The translations under genes and the position numbers were made by a program. The notes beneath the pieces are model-generated. The model saw nothing but the letters and a program-made list of their open reading frames with translations, searched no databases and was not told the DNA's origin. Below are positions 30,664 through 37,963 of a DNA stretch of 64,000 nucleotides, piece by piece (positions within the stretch are counted from its first letter, which is position 1; the number at the start of each line of letters is the position of its first letter). This DNA is from Methylobacterium sp. Leaf118 (GTDB taxonomy: Bacteria > Pseudomonadota > Alphaproteobacteria > Rhizobiales > Beijerinckiaceae): positions 1 to 64,000 of the forward strand of contig NZ_CAKLBV010000016.1 of the NCBI RefSeq assembly GCF_920984675.1, given 5' to 3'.

Positions 30664-31467
30664 TCACGGCGCGCCGGAGGTCCGGAACCCGTGGCGGGAC
30701 AGGATCGCGCGGCCCTCGGGCGACAGGATGAACAGGGCCAGCCGGTAGGCCGCCTCGGAGGACCCGTTCATGACCGTGAGACCGTAATCGGCGCCGACGG
30801 CCAGGGCCTCCGGCAGGTCCACGACCCCGGCCCCCTCGACCTCGCGCGCCGCGGCGCGGGCGTTCGTGCAGTAGGTCAGGAACAGATCCGCCTCGCCCCG
30901 CTCGACGAGGCTGCCATAGACGCTCCGGCCTGTGGGCGGCTTCGGGCTCGCGGCCCCACCGGTGAGTGGAAGGGCCTTGCCCGCGAGGGCCGCGAAGCTG
31001 CCCGCCCGCACGGCCTCGGCCTTGCCGAAGGCCTCCCAGGCGTAGTCGCCGGAGGGATCGGCCTTCGGCGTCGCGGTGCCGAGCTTGATCTGCGGATCGA
31101 GCATCCGGTCGAGGAGGGTCGCGGTGGTCACCGCGAGGCCGGGCCGGACCAGCGCGCAGAGCTGGTTGCGCGCGAACAGGACGACGGGACCGCTGCGCTT
31201 GGCCTGCGCGAGGGCGCGGGGATGCTCCATGTTGGCCGAGGCGAACACCTCGGCCTTCGTTCCCCCCGCAATCGCGTCGCGCAGGAGGCCGGACGGGCCG
31301 AAGGTCGTCGTGACGGCGGCGCCCTCGGCCGCCTCGAAGGCGCGCGCCACCTCGGTCAGGGGATCGCGCAAGCTTCCCGCCGCATGCAGGAGAACCGCCT
31401 CCGCGGCGTGGCCGGAGGCGGGGAGCAGGGCCAGGAGGCTCATCGCGGCGGCGAGAAGCCGTCGCAT
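30664..31467 (-). CDS. ModA-like periplasmic substrate-binding protein (orphan)
   Basis: 267 residues. Signal peptide (MRRLLAAAMSLLALLPASG, cleaved after HAA). The mature protein starts with the ModA pattern VLLHAAGSLRDPLTEVARAFE, has FGPSGLLRDAI and AEVFASANMEHP, and later GRSVYGSLVERGEADLFLTYC. Such proteins bind molybdate, tungstate or related oxyanions for an ABC importer, but no permease or ATPase gene is adjacent. Its ATG overlaps the stop of the upstream small gene (TGATG), so it is expressed with it. Across the divergent promoter lies a ModE-like regulator. Confidence 0.85.
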   Translation of the reverse strand: MRRLLAAAMSLLALLPASGHAAEAVLLHAAGSLRDPLTEVARAFEAAEGAAVTTTFGPSGLLRDAIAGGTKAEVFASANMEHPRALAQAKRSGPVVLFARNQLCALVRPGLAVTTATLLDRMLDPQIKLGTATPKADPSGDYAWEAFGKAEAVRAGSFAALAGKALPLTGGAASPKPPTGRSVYGSLVERGEADLFLTYCTNARAAAREVEGAGVVDLPEALAVGADYGLTVMNGSSEAAYRLALFILSPEGRAILSRHGFRTSGAP

Positions 31468-31805
31468 CAGGTCCCGGCCTCGGGGAGAGGGCGTTTCCGT
31501 TTCGCCCCGGTTCGCGCCCGGCGCGCCCGGGCGAGGAGGATCGCGGTCTGGACCGCCGCCCGCTTCAGCACGGAATTGGTCCCGGGATTGGCCGTGATCT
31601 GGCTCGCCCAGTGATGCCCGGCGACCGCCGCGGCGAGATCGACCGTGTAGCCCTCCGTGATCGGATGCGCCGTGGTCCGAGGCTCGGCGAGGTACTGCTC
31701 GACGGCCGCGTCCACCTGCTCGTCGGTAAGCGCCTTGGCTTTGAAGAGATCGCTGACGGTCGGAGGCTCAGCCATCCCGCAAGACTCCGATCGCTTCGCT
31801 GACAT
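31467..31805 (-). CDS. Small protein of unknown function in the ModA-like operon
   Basis: 112 residues if it starts at ATG 31805, which overlaps the previous stop codon as TGATG; ATG 31775 (102 residues, with GGAG upstream) is the alternative. It contains SDLFKAKALTDEQVDAAVEQ and GYTVDLAAAVAGHHWASQI, then a helical basic C-terminus (ILLARARRARTGAKRKR). No signal peptide and no family recognised. Its position, tightly locked between the recombinase-like small gene and the ModA-like gene, suggests a shared function. Confidence 0.65.
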   Translation of the reverse strand: MSAKRSESCGMAEPPTVSDLFKAKALTDEQVDAAVEQYLAEPRTTAHPITEGYTVDLAAAVAGHHWASQITANPGTNSVLKRAAVQTAILLARARRARTGAKRKRPLPEAGT

Positions 31806-32125
31806 CAGGCATGACGGGGGTGTTCGAAGGACCGGTCGTCGCGGCGTCCGGCCGGCCCGGCGGCGAGACGCTTCTCGACCCGCGCCACCTGCATCGGGTA
31901 CCAGCGCCGCCCCCGCGCCGAGGGCACGCCCCGGGCGTTGAGGGCATTGGCCACCTGCTCCAGCGTCAGCGCGCCGGCGGCGCGAATCTCGTTCAGGATC
32001 GGCGCGACCGCCTTCGCCCGTTCCCGGCTTCGCTGGGCCCGTGGCCCCTCGCTCCGGCTCTCGACGGGCGGACGCGGCCGGAGATTCCCGGCCTGGAGGG
32101 CGGTCGTGTCGAGGTCAGAGGGCAT
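31805..32125 (-). CDS. Small protein with recombinase-type helical domain
   Basis: 106 residues from ATG 32125. After a disordered N-terminus, residues about 45-90 read ILNEIRAAGALTLEQVANAL then NARGVPSARGRRWYPMQV, the pattern of the helical DNA-contacting domain in large serine recombinases (LNxxGIPTxRGxxW). There is no catalytic serine domain, so it cannot recombine DNA alone. It may be a DNA-binding protein or a domesticated fragment. It is the first gene of a run of three coupled by TGATG overlaps and divergent from the ModE-like regulator. Confidence 0.65.
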   Translation of the reverse strand: MPSDLDTTALQAGNLRPRPPVESRSEGPRAQRSRERAKAVAPILNEIRAAGALTLEQVANALNARGVPSARGRRWYPMQVARVEKRLAAGPAGRRDDRSFEHPRHA

Positions 32126-32214
32126 CGGCAAGGGGAGGGACTGCCTTTCCGCAACGATGCGTGGGGGCGTCGTTCACCGAGCCACGACACGTCCCGGACT
32201 TTCAGGGTATTTGG

Positions 32215-32227
32215 TTGTCTATGACAA
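32215..32227. promoter_or_regulatory. Palindrome TTGTC-TAT-GACAA in front of ModE-like gene
   Basis: A perfect 5-bp inverted repeat with a 3-bp centre ends 17 bp before the regulator's ATG, in the AT-rich part of the 118-bp divergent promoter region. Position suggests an autoregulatory operator. It does not look like the classical E. coli ModE site. Confidence 0.4.
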
Positions 32228-32243
32228 TTGGAGCCCCATCAAT

Positions 32244-33287
32244 ATGAATGCGACTTCCGATAAGCCGCCCGTCGCCGTGGCGTTCAAGCTCGGCGGGACG
32301 GTCTGGGTCGGTTCGAAGCCGCTCGAAGTGCTCGACCTGATGACCGTGTTCGAGGCGATCGCCCGGACGGGGTCGATCAAGGGCTTTGCCGACACCCTCG
32401 GCCTGTCCTACCGCGCGGCCTGGGCCCGGGTGCAGGCCTGCGAGACGGCCCTGGGCCAGCCGCTCGTGCGCAAGACCCGCGGCCAGGGCTCGGAACTCAC
32501 GGCATTCGGATCCGCCCTGGCGGAGGCGTTTTCCGCCGCGGCCTCGGAGCTGGAACCGGGCCTCGTGCGCGAGACCCGCGCCATCGAGCACCGCCTGCGG
32601 CGCCTGCTCACCGGGCGAGGGGGGACGCTGGCCCTGGCGGCCAGCCACGACCCGCTGCTGGTCGAGGTCCTGCGCGAGATCCCGGCCGACCACGGCGGGG
32701 TCGCGCTGTCGGTGATGGGCAGCAGCGCGGCGGTGCAGCTCCTCCTCGACGGCGGGGTCGATGCGGCCGGCTTCCATTGCGGCGCGCTGGCCCCCGAGCG
32801 GGCCGAGGCGCCCTTCTCCGGCGTCAGCCTGAGTGCCGGGCTCGTCCCGCACCCGCTGTTCGAGCGCGAGCAGGGCCTGCTGCTCGCCTCCGGCAATCCC
32901 CTCGGCATCCGCACCCTCGCCGATCTGACGGCGCCGGGCGTGCGCTACGTCAACCGCCAGCGGGGCTCGGGCACGCGCAGCTGGTTCGACCGCATGCTGG
33001 CGGAGGCGGGGCTCGCCCCCGGGGCGATCCACGGCTACGGGGTCGAGGAATTCACCCATCAGGCGGTCGCGGCCATGATCGCCTGCGGGGCGGCCGATGC
33101 CGGGCTCGGAGCACGGGCGGCGGCCGACCGGCTCGGCCTCGATTTCCTGTCGGTCGGCTGGGAAACCTACTATCTCGCCGCGAGCCGCTCGCTTGCCGTG
33201 CCCGTGCTCGACGCGCTGATCGAGGCCGTCCGGGCCGGCGCGGCCCGCACGCCCGGTTATCGCCCCGCGCAGGCGGCGGCGGGCTGA
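32244..33287 (+). CDS. ModE-type HTH regulator fused to periplasmic-binding-protein-like domain
   Basis: 347 residues. The N-terminal part is a LysR/ModE-type winged helix (DLMTVFEAIARTGSIKGFAD, LSYRAAWARVQACETALGQP). From about 130 it has a cytoplasmic PBP-like domain of the kind also fused to MoeA (LALAASHDPLLVEVLREIP, RYVNRQRGSGTRSWFDRML, AAMIACGAADAGLGARAAAD). Such proteins are thought to sense molybdate, tungstate or a molybdopterin-related ligand. It is divergent from an operon with a ModA-like binding protein, so local control is plausible. ATG 32244 is chosen as the first start after the palindrome. Confidence 0.85.
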   Translation: MNATSDKPPVAVAFKLGGTVWVGSKPLEVLDLMTVFEAIARTGSIKGFADTLGLSYRAAWARVQACETALGQPLVRKTRGQGSELTAFGSALAEAFSAAASELEPGLVRETRAIEHRLRRLLTGRGGTLALAASHDPLLVEVLREIPADHGGVALSVMGSSAAVQLLLDGGVDAAGFHCGALAPERAEAPFSGVSLSAGLVPHPLFEREQGLLLASGNPLGIRTLADLTAPGVRYVNRQRGSGTRSWFDRMLAEAGLAPGAIHGYGVEEFTHQAVAAMIACGAADAGLGARAAADRLGLDFLSVGWETYYLAASRSLAVPVLDALIEAVRAGAARTPGYRPAQAAAG

Positions 33288-33381
33288 GCCCGGTTCCATG
33301 CGGCCTGCCCCCGGGCGCCGAGGGCCGGCCGGGCGCGGTGACGCATCGCGGCGGCCCCGCCCCCGCCCCATCTCCGAGGCC

Positions 33382-34008
33382 ATGCCCGACGCCTTCGACG
33401 CCACGGCCGCCCGCCTGCGCGCCTGCCGGATCTGCCGCGACGCGCCCCGCCACGGGCCGCCGCTGCCGCACGAGCCGCGGCCCATCGTGCAGGGCCGCGC
33501 CACCGCCCGGCTCCTGATCGCGAGCCAGGCCCCGGGCAACCGGGCCCACCGCAGCGGCGTGCCCTTCAGCGACCCGTCGGGCCAGCGCCTGCGGGCATGG
33601 CTCGGCCTGTCCGAGGCGGCGTTCTACGATCCCGGCATGGTCGCGATCCTGCCGATGGGCGCCTGCTTTCCGGGCCTCGACGCCAAGGGCGGCGACCGGC
33701 CGCCGCGGCGGGAATGCGCGCCCGCATGGCGGGCCGCCCTCCTCGCCGGGCTGCCACGCCTCGACCTGATCCTGGTGATCGGCCAATACGCCCAGGTCTG
33801 GCATCTGCCGCCGGACGCGCGCGTGGGCGGCCTGACCGGAACGGTCGCGCGCTGGCGGACGATCCTGGAGGGGTCGTCCCGGCCCCGGGTGCTGCCGCTG
33901 CCCCATCCCTCCTGGCGCAACAACGGCTGGCTGCGCAAAAACCCCTGGTTCGAGGCGGAGCTGCTGCCGGTGCTGCAAGCCGAGGTCGCGGGCGCGTTGG
34001 CCTCATGA
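33382..34008 (+). CDS. Uracil-DNA glycosylase family protein
   Basis: 208 residues. The UDG-superfamily core is seen: LLIASQAPGNRAHRSGVPF (water-activating loop region), LDLILVIGQYAQVWHL, and the C-terminal DNA-binding motif LPLPHPSWRNNGWLRKNPWF. An N-terminal CRICRDAPRHG could coordinate a metal with other residues, but a full Fe-S cysteine set is not evident. This branch is widespread and poorly characterised; removal of uracil from DNA is the likely but unproved activity. ATG 33382 has CCGAGG in front. It converges with the FRG-associated gene, 22 bp away. Confidence 0.85.
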   Translation: MPDAFDATAARLRACRICRDAPRHGPPLPHEPRPIVQGRATARLLIASQAPGNRAHRSGVPFSDPSGQRLRAWLGLSEAAFYDPGMVAILPMGACFPGLDAKGGDRPPRRECAPAWRAALLAGLPRLDLILVIGQYAQVWHLPPDARVGGLTGTVARWRTILEGSSRPRVLPLPHPSWRNNGWLRKNPWFEAELLPVLQAEVAGALAS

Positions 34009-34030
34009 TGAGACGGCTCTTTCGTGCCGA

Positions 34031-34384
34031 CTATCCCGAGACGGCGTCGGTACTGACCTCGACCTTATCGATGACGGCCGCCCCATCTTCGGCGAAGTGC
34101 CCGAAGGCGTGGAAGGGGTACGAATCCGCCATCGAGAGGGCCCTCGGACTGCGGCCGTAGTTGAGCTTGACGTAGACGCTGCCGACGGCCTCGAACCCCG
34201 AGGCATCGGTGGTCTCGAAGATGCCTTCCGGTGTCGGCTCGACGCTCTGAACCTCCGTTCGCGCCGACAGATCGTCGAGACGCTGCCAGCCGGCCGAGGC
34301 CGTGATGTCGAAGGCCTGGATCGCCTGAACGATCCGATCGATCTTTTCCGTTTCGCGAACAGGGTGGAGTTGTTCTTCGACCAT
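34031..34384 (-). CDS. Small unknown protein downstream of the FRG-domain gene
   Basis: 117 residues from ATG 34384, with AAGG upstream. The first part is helical (ETEKIDRIVQAIQAFDITAS); the second half is rich in beta-like stretches (AVGSVYVKLNYG, SMADSYPFHAFGHF). No signal peptide, no family recognised. It follows the FRG gene by 74 bp on the same strand, so the two are likely an operon. A functional pair is an inference from position only. Confidence 0.65.
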   Translation of the reverse strand: MVEEQLHPVRETEKIDRIVQAIQAFDITASAGWQRLDDLSARTEVQSVEPTPEGIFETTDASGFEAVGSVYVKLNYGRSPRALSMADSYPFHAFGHFAEDGAAVIDKVEVSTDAVSG

Positions 34385-34458
34385 GGGCGCCTGACCTTAA
34401 ACTCTCTCAACGGACCCAGAGGAACCGGGGGCGCCGAACCGGCCCCCGTTCGCGCCGC

Positions 34459-35244
34459 TCAGGTGCCGCCGCCCAATCCGATCCCACTCGCATGCTGCCA
34501 CGCGTTCCGGGCGCCGAGCCCATCGAAGCCGCTCATGATACGCTGCTGATCGATTCCGAAAAAGAACAGCCTGCGTTGGAAGAAAGCCCGCGCGTCGCCG
34601 GGGATGTCGAACATGTGCTCGGCATCGGAAGGCAGCTCGATCCAGGGCTGATCGGGTATCGGGTGGGCGCTGAACAGGCCGCCTCGCGTCACGATCCGTG
34701 TCGTCACCGAGCGCGGAAGGATGAAGCCGACGCGGCGCATGGCGAAAGGGTCGGGCTCCTTGATCGGGTCGATCGTCAGGCGCGCGGTCGCCCGGATCGC
34801 GACGACCCGCGCCGTCACCACCGTGGCCTCCGGCGTCATTCGGATCGCCTTGGTGCTTCGGGTTCCGCTGGGCTTGGCGGCAATGGGACCCGGCTGGGCT
34901 TGGATCGCGAAAAAGGCCGCCACGAGTGGATTGGCCGTCCAGTCGAGCAGGCGGGTCGGCAGACCGTGATGCTGCGCGAGGGCGAGCTTGTCCCACTCGC
35001 TCATGCGGGACAGCTCGACGAACTCAGCGGCCCTGCGCTCGAAGATTTCGAAGGCCGCCCGTTCCCGGGCCAGGGCGTAGCGGCTGCGCCCGATGCCCGG
35101 GACAAGAGGAAAGGCGCTGTCGCCGAGGCCGCGATAGACCCAAAGCTCGCTGGCATGGTCGTCGCACCAATCCAGGAACGCCCTCCACAGGGTCAGGTGG
35201 CGCCGGATGCGGAGCGCGGGGTTCGGGAGGGTCCGCAGGGCCAC
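34459..35244 (-). CDS. FRG-domain protein
   Basis: 261 residues from GTG 35244. The FRG domain (named for its F/Y-R-G motif) is clear: LWVYRGLGDSAFPLVPGIGR at about 32-51, AAFEIFERRAAEF, then WDKLALAQHHGLPTRLLDWT and NPLVAAFFAI. The domain is common in phage, plasmid and island genes and its activity is not established. The C-terminal part has RRVGFILPRSVTTRIVTRGG and RAFFQRRLFFFGID. The start is uncertain: the frame has no ATG, and TTG 35256 is an alternative. The gene is divergent from pyrF. Confidence 0.82.
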   Translation of the reverse strand: MALRTLPNPALRIRRHLTLWRAFLDWCDDHASELWVYRGLGDSAFPLVPGIGRSRYALARERAAFEIFERRAAEFVELSRMSEWDKLALAQHHGLPTRLLDWTANPLVAAFFAIQAQPGPIAAKPSGTRSTKAIRMTPEATVVTARVVAIRATARLTIDPIKEPDPFAMRRVGFILPRSVTTRIVTRGGLFSAHPIPDQPWIELPSDAEHMFDIPGDARAFFQRRLFFFGIDQQRIMSGFDGLGARNAWQHASGIGLGGGT

Positions 35245-35361
35245 GTTCGATTCCAAGTGATTTCGGGACGCTCTGCAACGGTAGGATGAAAATCGGACAT
35301 TGCATACGCCTCCCGCGTGGCGCAGGAGTTCGCCGGCCTGCTCCTCATGCGTCGCGTCTCC

Positions 35362-36054
35362 ATGCCTCCGCTCCTCGACCCCCGCGACCGCCTGATCGTC
35401 GCCCTCGACCTGCCCGATATCGGCGCGGCCGAGCGGCTGGTCGAGCGCATCGGCGACGCCGCGACCTTCTACAAGATCGGCTACCGGCTGGCCTATGCGG
35501 GCGGCCTCGCCTTCGCCGAGCGGCTCGCCGCGCAGGGCAAGAAGACCTTCCTCGATCTCAAGCTCCACGACATCGGCAACACCGTCGAGGAGGGGGTGCG
35601 CTCGGCCTCCGATCTCGGGGCGACCTTCCTCACCGTGCACGCCTATCCCCAGACCATGCGGGCCGCCGTGGCCGGGCGGGGAAACGGCTTGAAGATTCTG
35701 GCGGTCACGGTGCTGACCTCCTACGACGACGCGGACGCGGCGGAGGCCGGCTATGCCCTGCCTGTAGCGGCGCTCGTGGCGCAGCGCGCGCGCCAGGCGG
35801 CCGAGATCGGCATCGACGGGATCGTCTGCGCCGCGGCCGAGGCGAGGGCGGTGCGCGCGCAGATCGGCCCCGCGGGGCTGATCGTGACGCCCGGCATCCG
35901 CCCCGCGGGCGCGGATCTGGGCGACCAGAAGCGGGTGATGACGCCGGGCCAGGCCCGGGCGGCGGGCATCGACCACGTGGTGGTCGGGCGCCCGATCACC
36001 GGGGCCGCCGACCCCCGCGCCGTCGCCGAGAGGATCGTGGCCGAGATGGCCTGA
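35362..36054 (+). CDS. pyrF: Orotidine 5'-phosphate decarboxylase
   Basis: 230 residues. The final enzyme of UMP synthesis. The catalytic set is visible in [13 protein letters not shown] (the D-x-K-x-x-D motif), with [10 protein letters not shown] at the N-terminal strand, VTVLTSYDD in the middle, and [19 protein letters not shown] with VVVGRPIT forming the phosphate-binding end. I start at ATG 35362, close to the core; ATG 35347 and GTG 35317 are possible and no Shine-Dalgarno decides it. Confidence 0.95.
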   Translation: MPPLLDPRDRLIVALDLPDIGAAERLVERIGDAATFYKIGYRLAYAGGLAFAERLAAQGKKTFLDLKLHDIGNTVEEGVRSASDLGATFLTVHAYPQTMRAAVAGRGNGLKILAVTVLTSYDDADAAEAGYALPVAALVAQRARQAAEIGIDGIVCAAAEARAVRAQIGPAGLIVTPGIRPAGADLGDQKRVMTPGQARAAGIDHVVVGRPITGAADPRAVAERIVAEMA

Positions 36055-36157
36055 CGCGCGGCGTCGGCCCGTTTGGGTCGCTCTGAAAAGTCCCTCCCAA
36101 CACCTTCCCCTGACTCCGTCGGCGCGCCGATCGGCGAGGCCACGCGCGAGGGACTCT

Positions 36158-36541
36158 CTAGCCGTCGAACACCGCGGCGAGCTTGGTGCCGCTCGGGTCC
36201 CGCAGAGAAGCGGCGTACCAGTCCGGGCCGTCTTGGGGCCTCGGGCCCGGCCCGCCCTCGTCGGTTCCGCCGCGGGCCATGGCGGCGGCGTGGACCGCAT
36301 CGGCGGCGGCGCGCGAGGGGGCCGGGAAGCCCATCATCGTGCCGTTGCCGACGCTCGCCTCCCCACCGTCGAAGGGCGTGCAGACCCACAGGACGAGCCC
36401 CTCGCCGCGCGCGCCCAACGAGTCGCCCCGCCAGCCCGGAAACTCCGCATGCGGCCCCCAGCCGACCGTCGCCAGCACGGCGGCGTCGAAGGCGTGCGCG
36501 GCCGCGGCGTCGCGGGCGCCGAGGGTGAGGTCGGTCTGCAT
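36158..36541 (-). CDS. VOC-family (glyoxalase/bleomycin-resistance fold) protein
   Basis: 127 residues with the paired beta-alpha-beta-beta-beta layout of the vicinal oxygen chelate fold: AHAFDAAVLATVGWG, GLVLWVCTPFDGG, NGTMMGFPAPSRAAADAVHA and WYAASLRDPSGTKLAAVFDG. The last is the typical end of PhnB/YaeR-like members. No substrate can be assigned. It is convergent with pyrF and divergent from the DUF1330 gene. Confidence 0.85.
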   Translation of the reverse strand: MQTDLTLGARDAAAAHAFDAAVLATVGWGPHAEFPGWRGDSLGARGEGLVLWVCTPFDGGEASVGNGTMMGFPAPSRAAADAVHAAAMARGGTDEGGPGPRPQDGPDWYAASLRDPSGTKLAAVFDG

Positions 36542-36697
36542 GCCGATGTCTCCGCCCGATTCGAGGCGGTGCAGGGTAGGCCGCGAAACCAGAACATATC
36601 AAAAACAAAGCTTGGCTTCATGCACGCCGTCCTGCCCGCCCGGCGTTGCCCCGGGGCCAGGGATCGGTATCGATGGCGGACCGGACAGGAGGACGCG

Positions 36698-37042
36698 ATG
36701 CCCAAGGGCTATTGGATCGTGCGGGTCGATGTGGCGGATGCGGAGGCCTACAAGGCCTATGCGGCGGCCAACGGCGCCGCCTTCGCCCGCTTCGGCGGCC
36801 GCTTCCTCGTGCGCGGCGGCGCGTTCGAGGGCGTGACCGGCACGGCGCGGGCCCGCAACGTGGTGCTCGAATTCCCGAGCTACGAGCAGGCGCTCGCCTG
36901 CTGGAATTCGGACCTCTACCAGTCCGCCCGCGCCCTGCAGAAGGGCGGCGCCGAGGCCGATATCGTGGTGATCGAGGGCTATGACGGTCCGCAGCCCAAT
37001 CTTTCGGAACCGGCGCCGACGCCCGGCATGGCATCGGAGTGA
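36698..37042 (+). CDS. DUF1330 protein
   Basis: 114 residues with an ideal AGGAGGA ribosome-binding site 4 nt before the ATG. The ferredoxin-like alpha/beta DUF1330 pattern is easy to see: KGYWIVRVDVADAEAYKAY, GGRFLVRGGAFEGV, RNVVLEFPSYEQALACWNSD, YQSARALQKGGAEADIVVIE. Function of the family is unknown. Confidence 0.93.
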   Translation: MPKGYWIVRVDVADAEAYKAYAAANGAAFARFGGRFLVRGGAFEGVTGTARARNVVLEFPSYEQALACWNSDLYQSARALQKGGAEADIVVIEGYDGPQPNLSEPAPTPGMASE

Positions 37043-37188
37043 TCCGGCCTCCGGTCGGCCGGTTTAAGGCGCGCCGCACGCCGTCACTGTGAGGCGCCGC
37101 AGCGGAGACGGCTCGCCTCATACCAAATCCGGTTGATCCCTTCGGGATGGCGGATGTGGGCTTCGCTCAAACGCCGCGCGGACTTGCC

Positions 37189-37227
37189 TGATCCGAGCTC
37201 CGCTTTGATCAAGCGGAGCTCGGATCA
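37189..37227. terminator. Perfect 17-bp hairpin over the tetR stop codon
   Basis: TGATCCGAGCTCCGCTT, a 5-nt loop, and the exact reverse complement. The right arm contains the stop codon of the TetR gene (37225-37227). It is long and perfect, but lacks a T-tract, so it may be a bidirectional terminator or part of a dispersed repeat that begins near 37121. Confidence 0.55.
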
Positions 37228-37851
37228 GTCCTTCGCGGGGCGGAGCGCTCCGAGCAGAAAGGCGATCATCGTGGGGAGCGGCGGCAGGGCGGTGTCCTGT
37301 TGCCGGCTCACGAGCAAGGGGTGGCAGTAGCGCACGATCGCGGCCTGGACGCAGACCGATGCCGCCTTCGGATCAGCGACCGTGAAGGCCCCCGCGCGTG
37401 CGCCGTCCAGCACCACGCGCTCGAACACCGCGCCGATGCGGTCGACATGGGCTTGGCAGACCGACCAGCTCTCGCTCATCGCCGCCTCGACCATCTCGTG
37501 GACGCGCGGATGCGCCTCCCAGCGGCGGTGGCAATCCTGGTGGAGCGCCGTGATGATCCGGGCGAGGCGCTCGGGCGCATCGAGGTTCGGGGCGCTGGCG
37601 ATCGCCGCGATCATCGCCTCGATCTCGCCGGTGACCTGCTCGACCACCGCCTCGTTGATCGCCTTTTTCGATTCGAAGAAGCGATAGACGTTGGCCGGGC
37701 TCATCTTGAGCGTGCGGGCGATGTCGGCGACGGTGGTCTTCTGGTAGCCGATCTCGCGGAAGGAGCGCGCCGCCGCCTCGACGATGCGGTCCCGGGTCGT
37801 CGGGGCACAATCCTCGGAAAGCGGGATGATTCGGGCCGTGGCGGCAGGCAT
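37225..37851 (-). CDS. TetR-family transcriptional regulator
   Basis: 208 residues. The N-terminal TetR helix-turn-helix is clear: TRDRIVEAAARSFREIGYQK followed by TTVADIARTLKMSPANVYRFF. The C-terminal ligand domain (from about 75) reads like the RutR/YcdC-type fold seen in many regulators of efflux or catabolism. The ligand and target are not known. No obvious target gene is divergent from it: the region upstream leads to glgX, which ends there on the same strand. Confidence 0.93.
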   Translation of the reverse strand: MPAATARIIPLSEDCAPTTRDRIVEAAARSFREIGYQKTTVADIARTLKMSPANVYRFFESKKAINEAVVEQVTGEIEAMIAAIASAPNLDAPERLARIITALHQDCHRRWEAHPRVHEMVEAAMSESWSVCQAHVDRIGAVFERVVLDGARAGAFTVADPKAASVCVQAAIVRYCHPLLVSRQQDTALPPLPTMIAFLLGALRPAKD

Positions 37852-37963
37852 GATTGTCAGTACCTAAGGTCCGCCGCCGGCCGCGTCAAAGCGGCCGTTG
37901 CCGAGCGGGTCCCTTCCTCCAATCGGATCGCCGGCAATCTGTTCCCGCGGCCCGCGCCGCCCC

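Noticed and set aside
35193..35450. ATG-started frame [16 protein letters not shown] before the FRG gene
   Set aside because: It is in another frame than the FRG domain and becomes nonsense-like after about 20 codons. A frameshift joining the two is possible but not needed, since GTG 35244 gives a complete domain.
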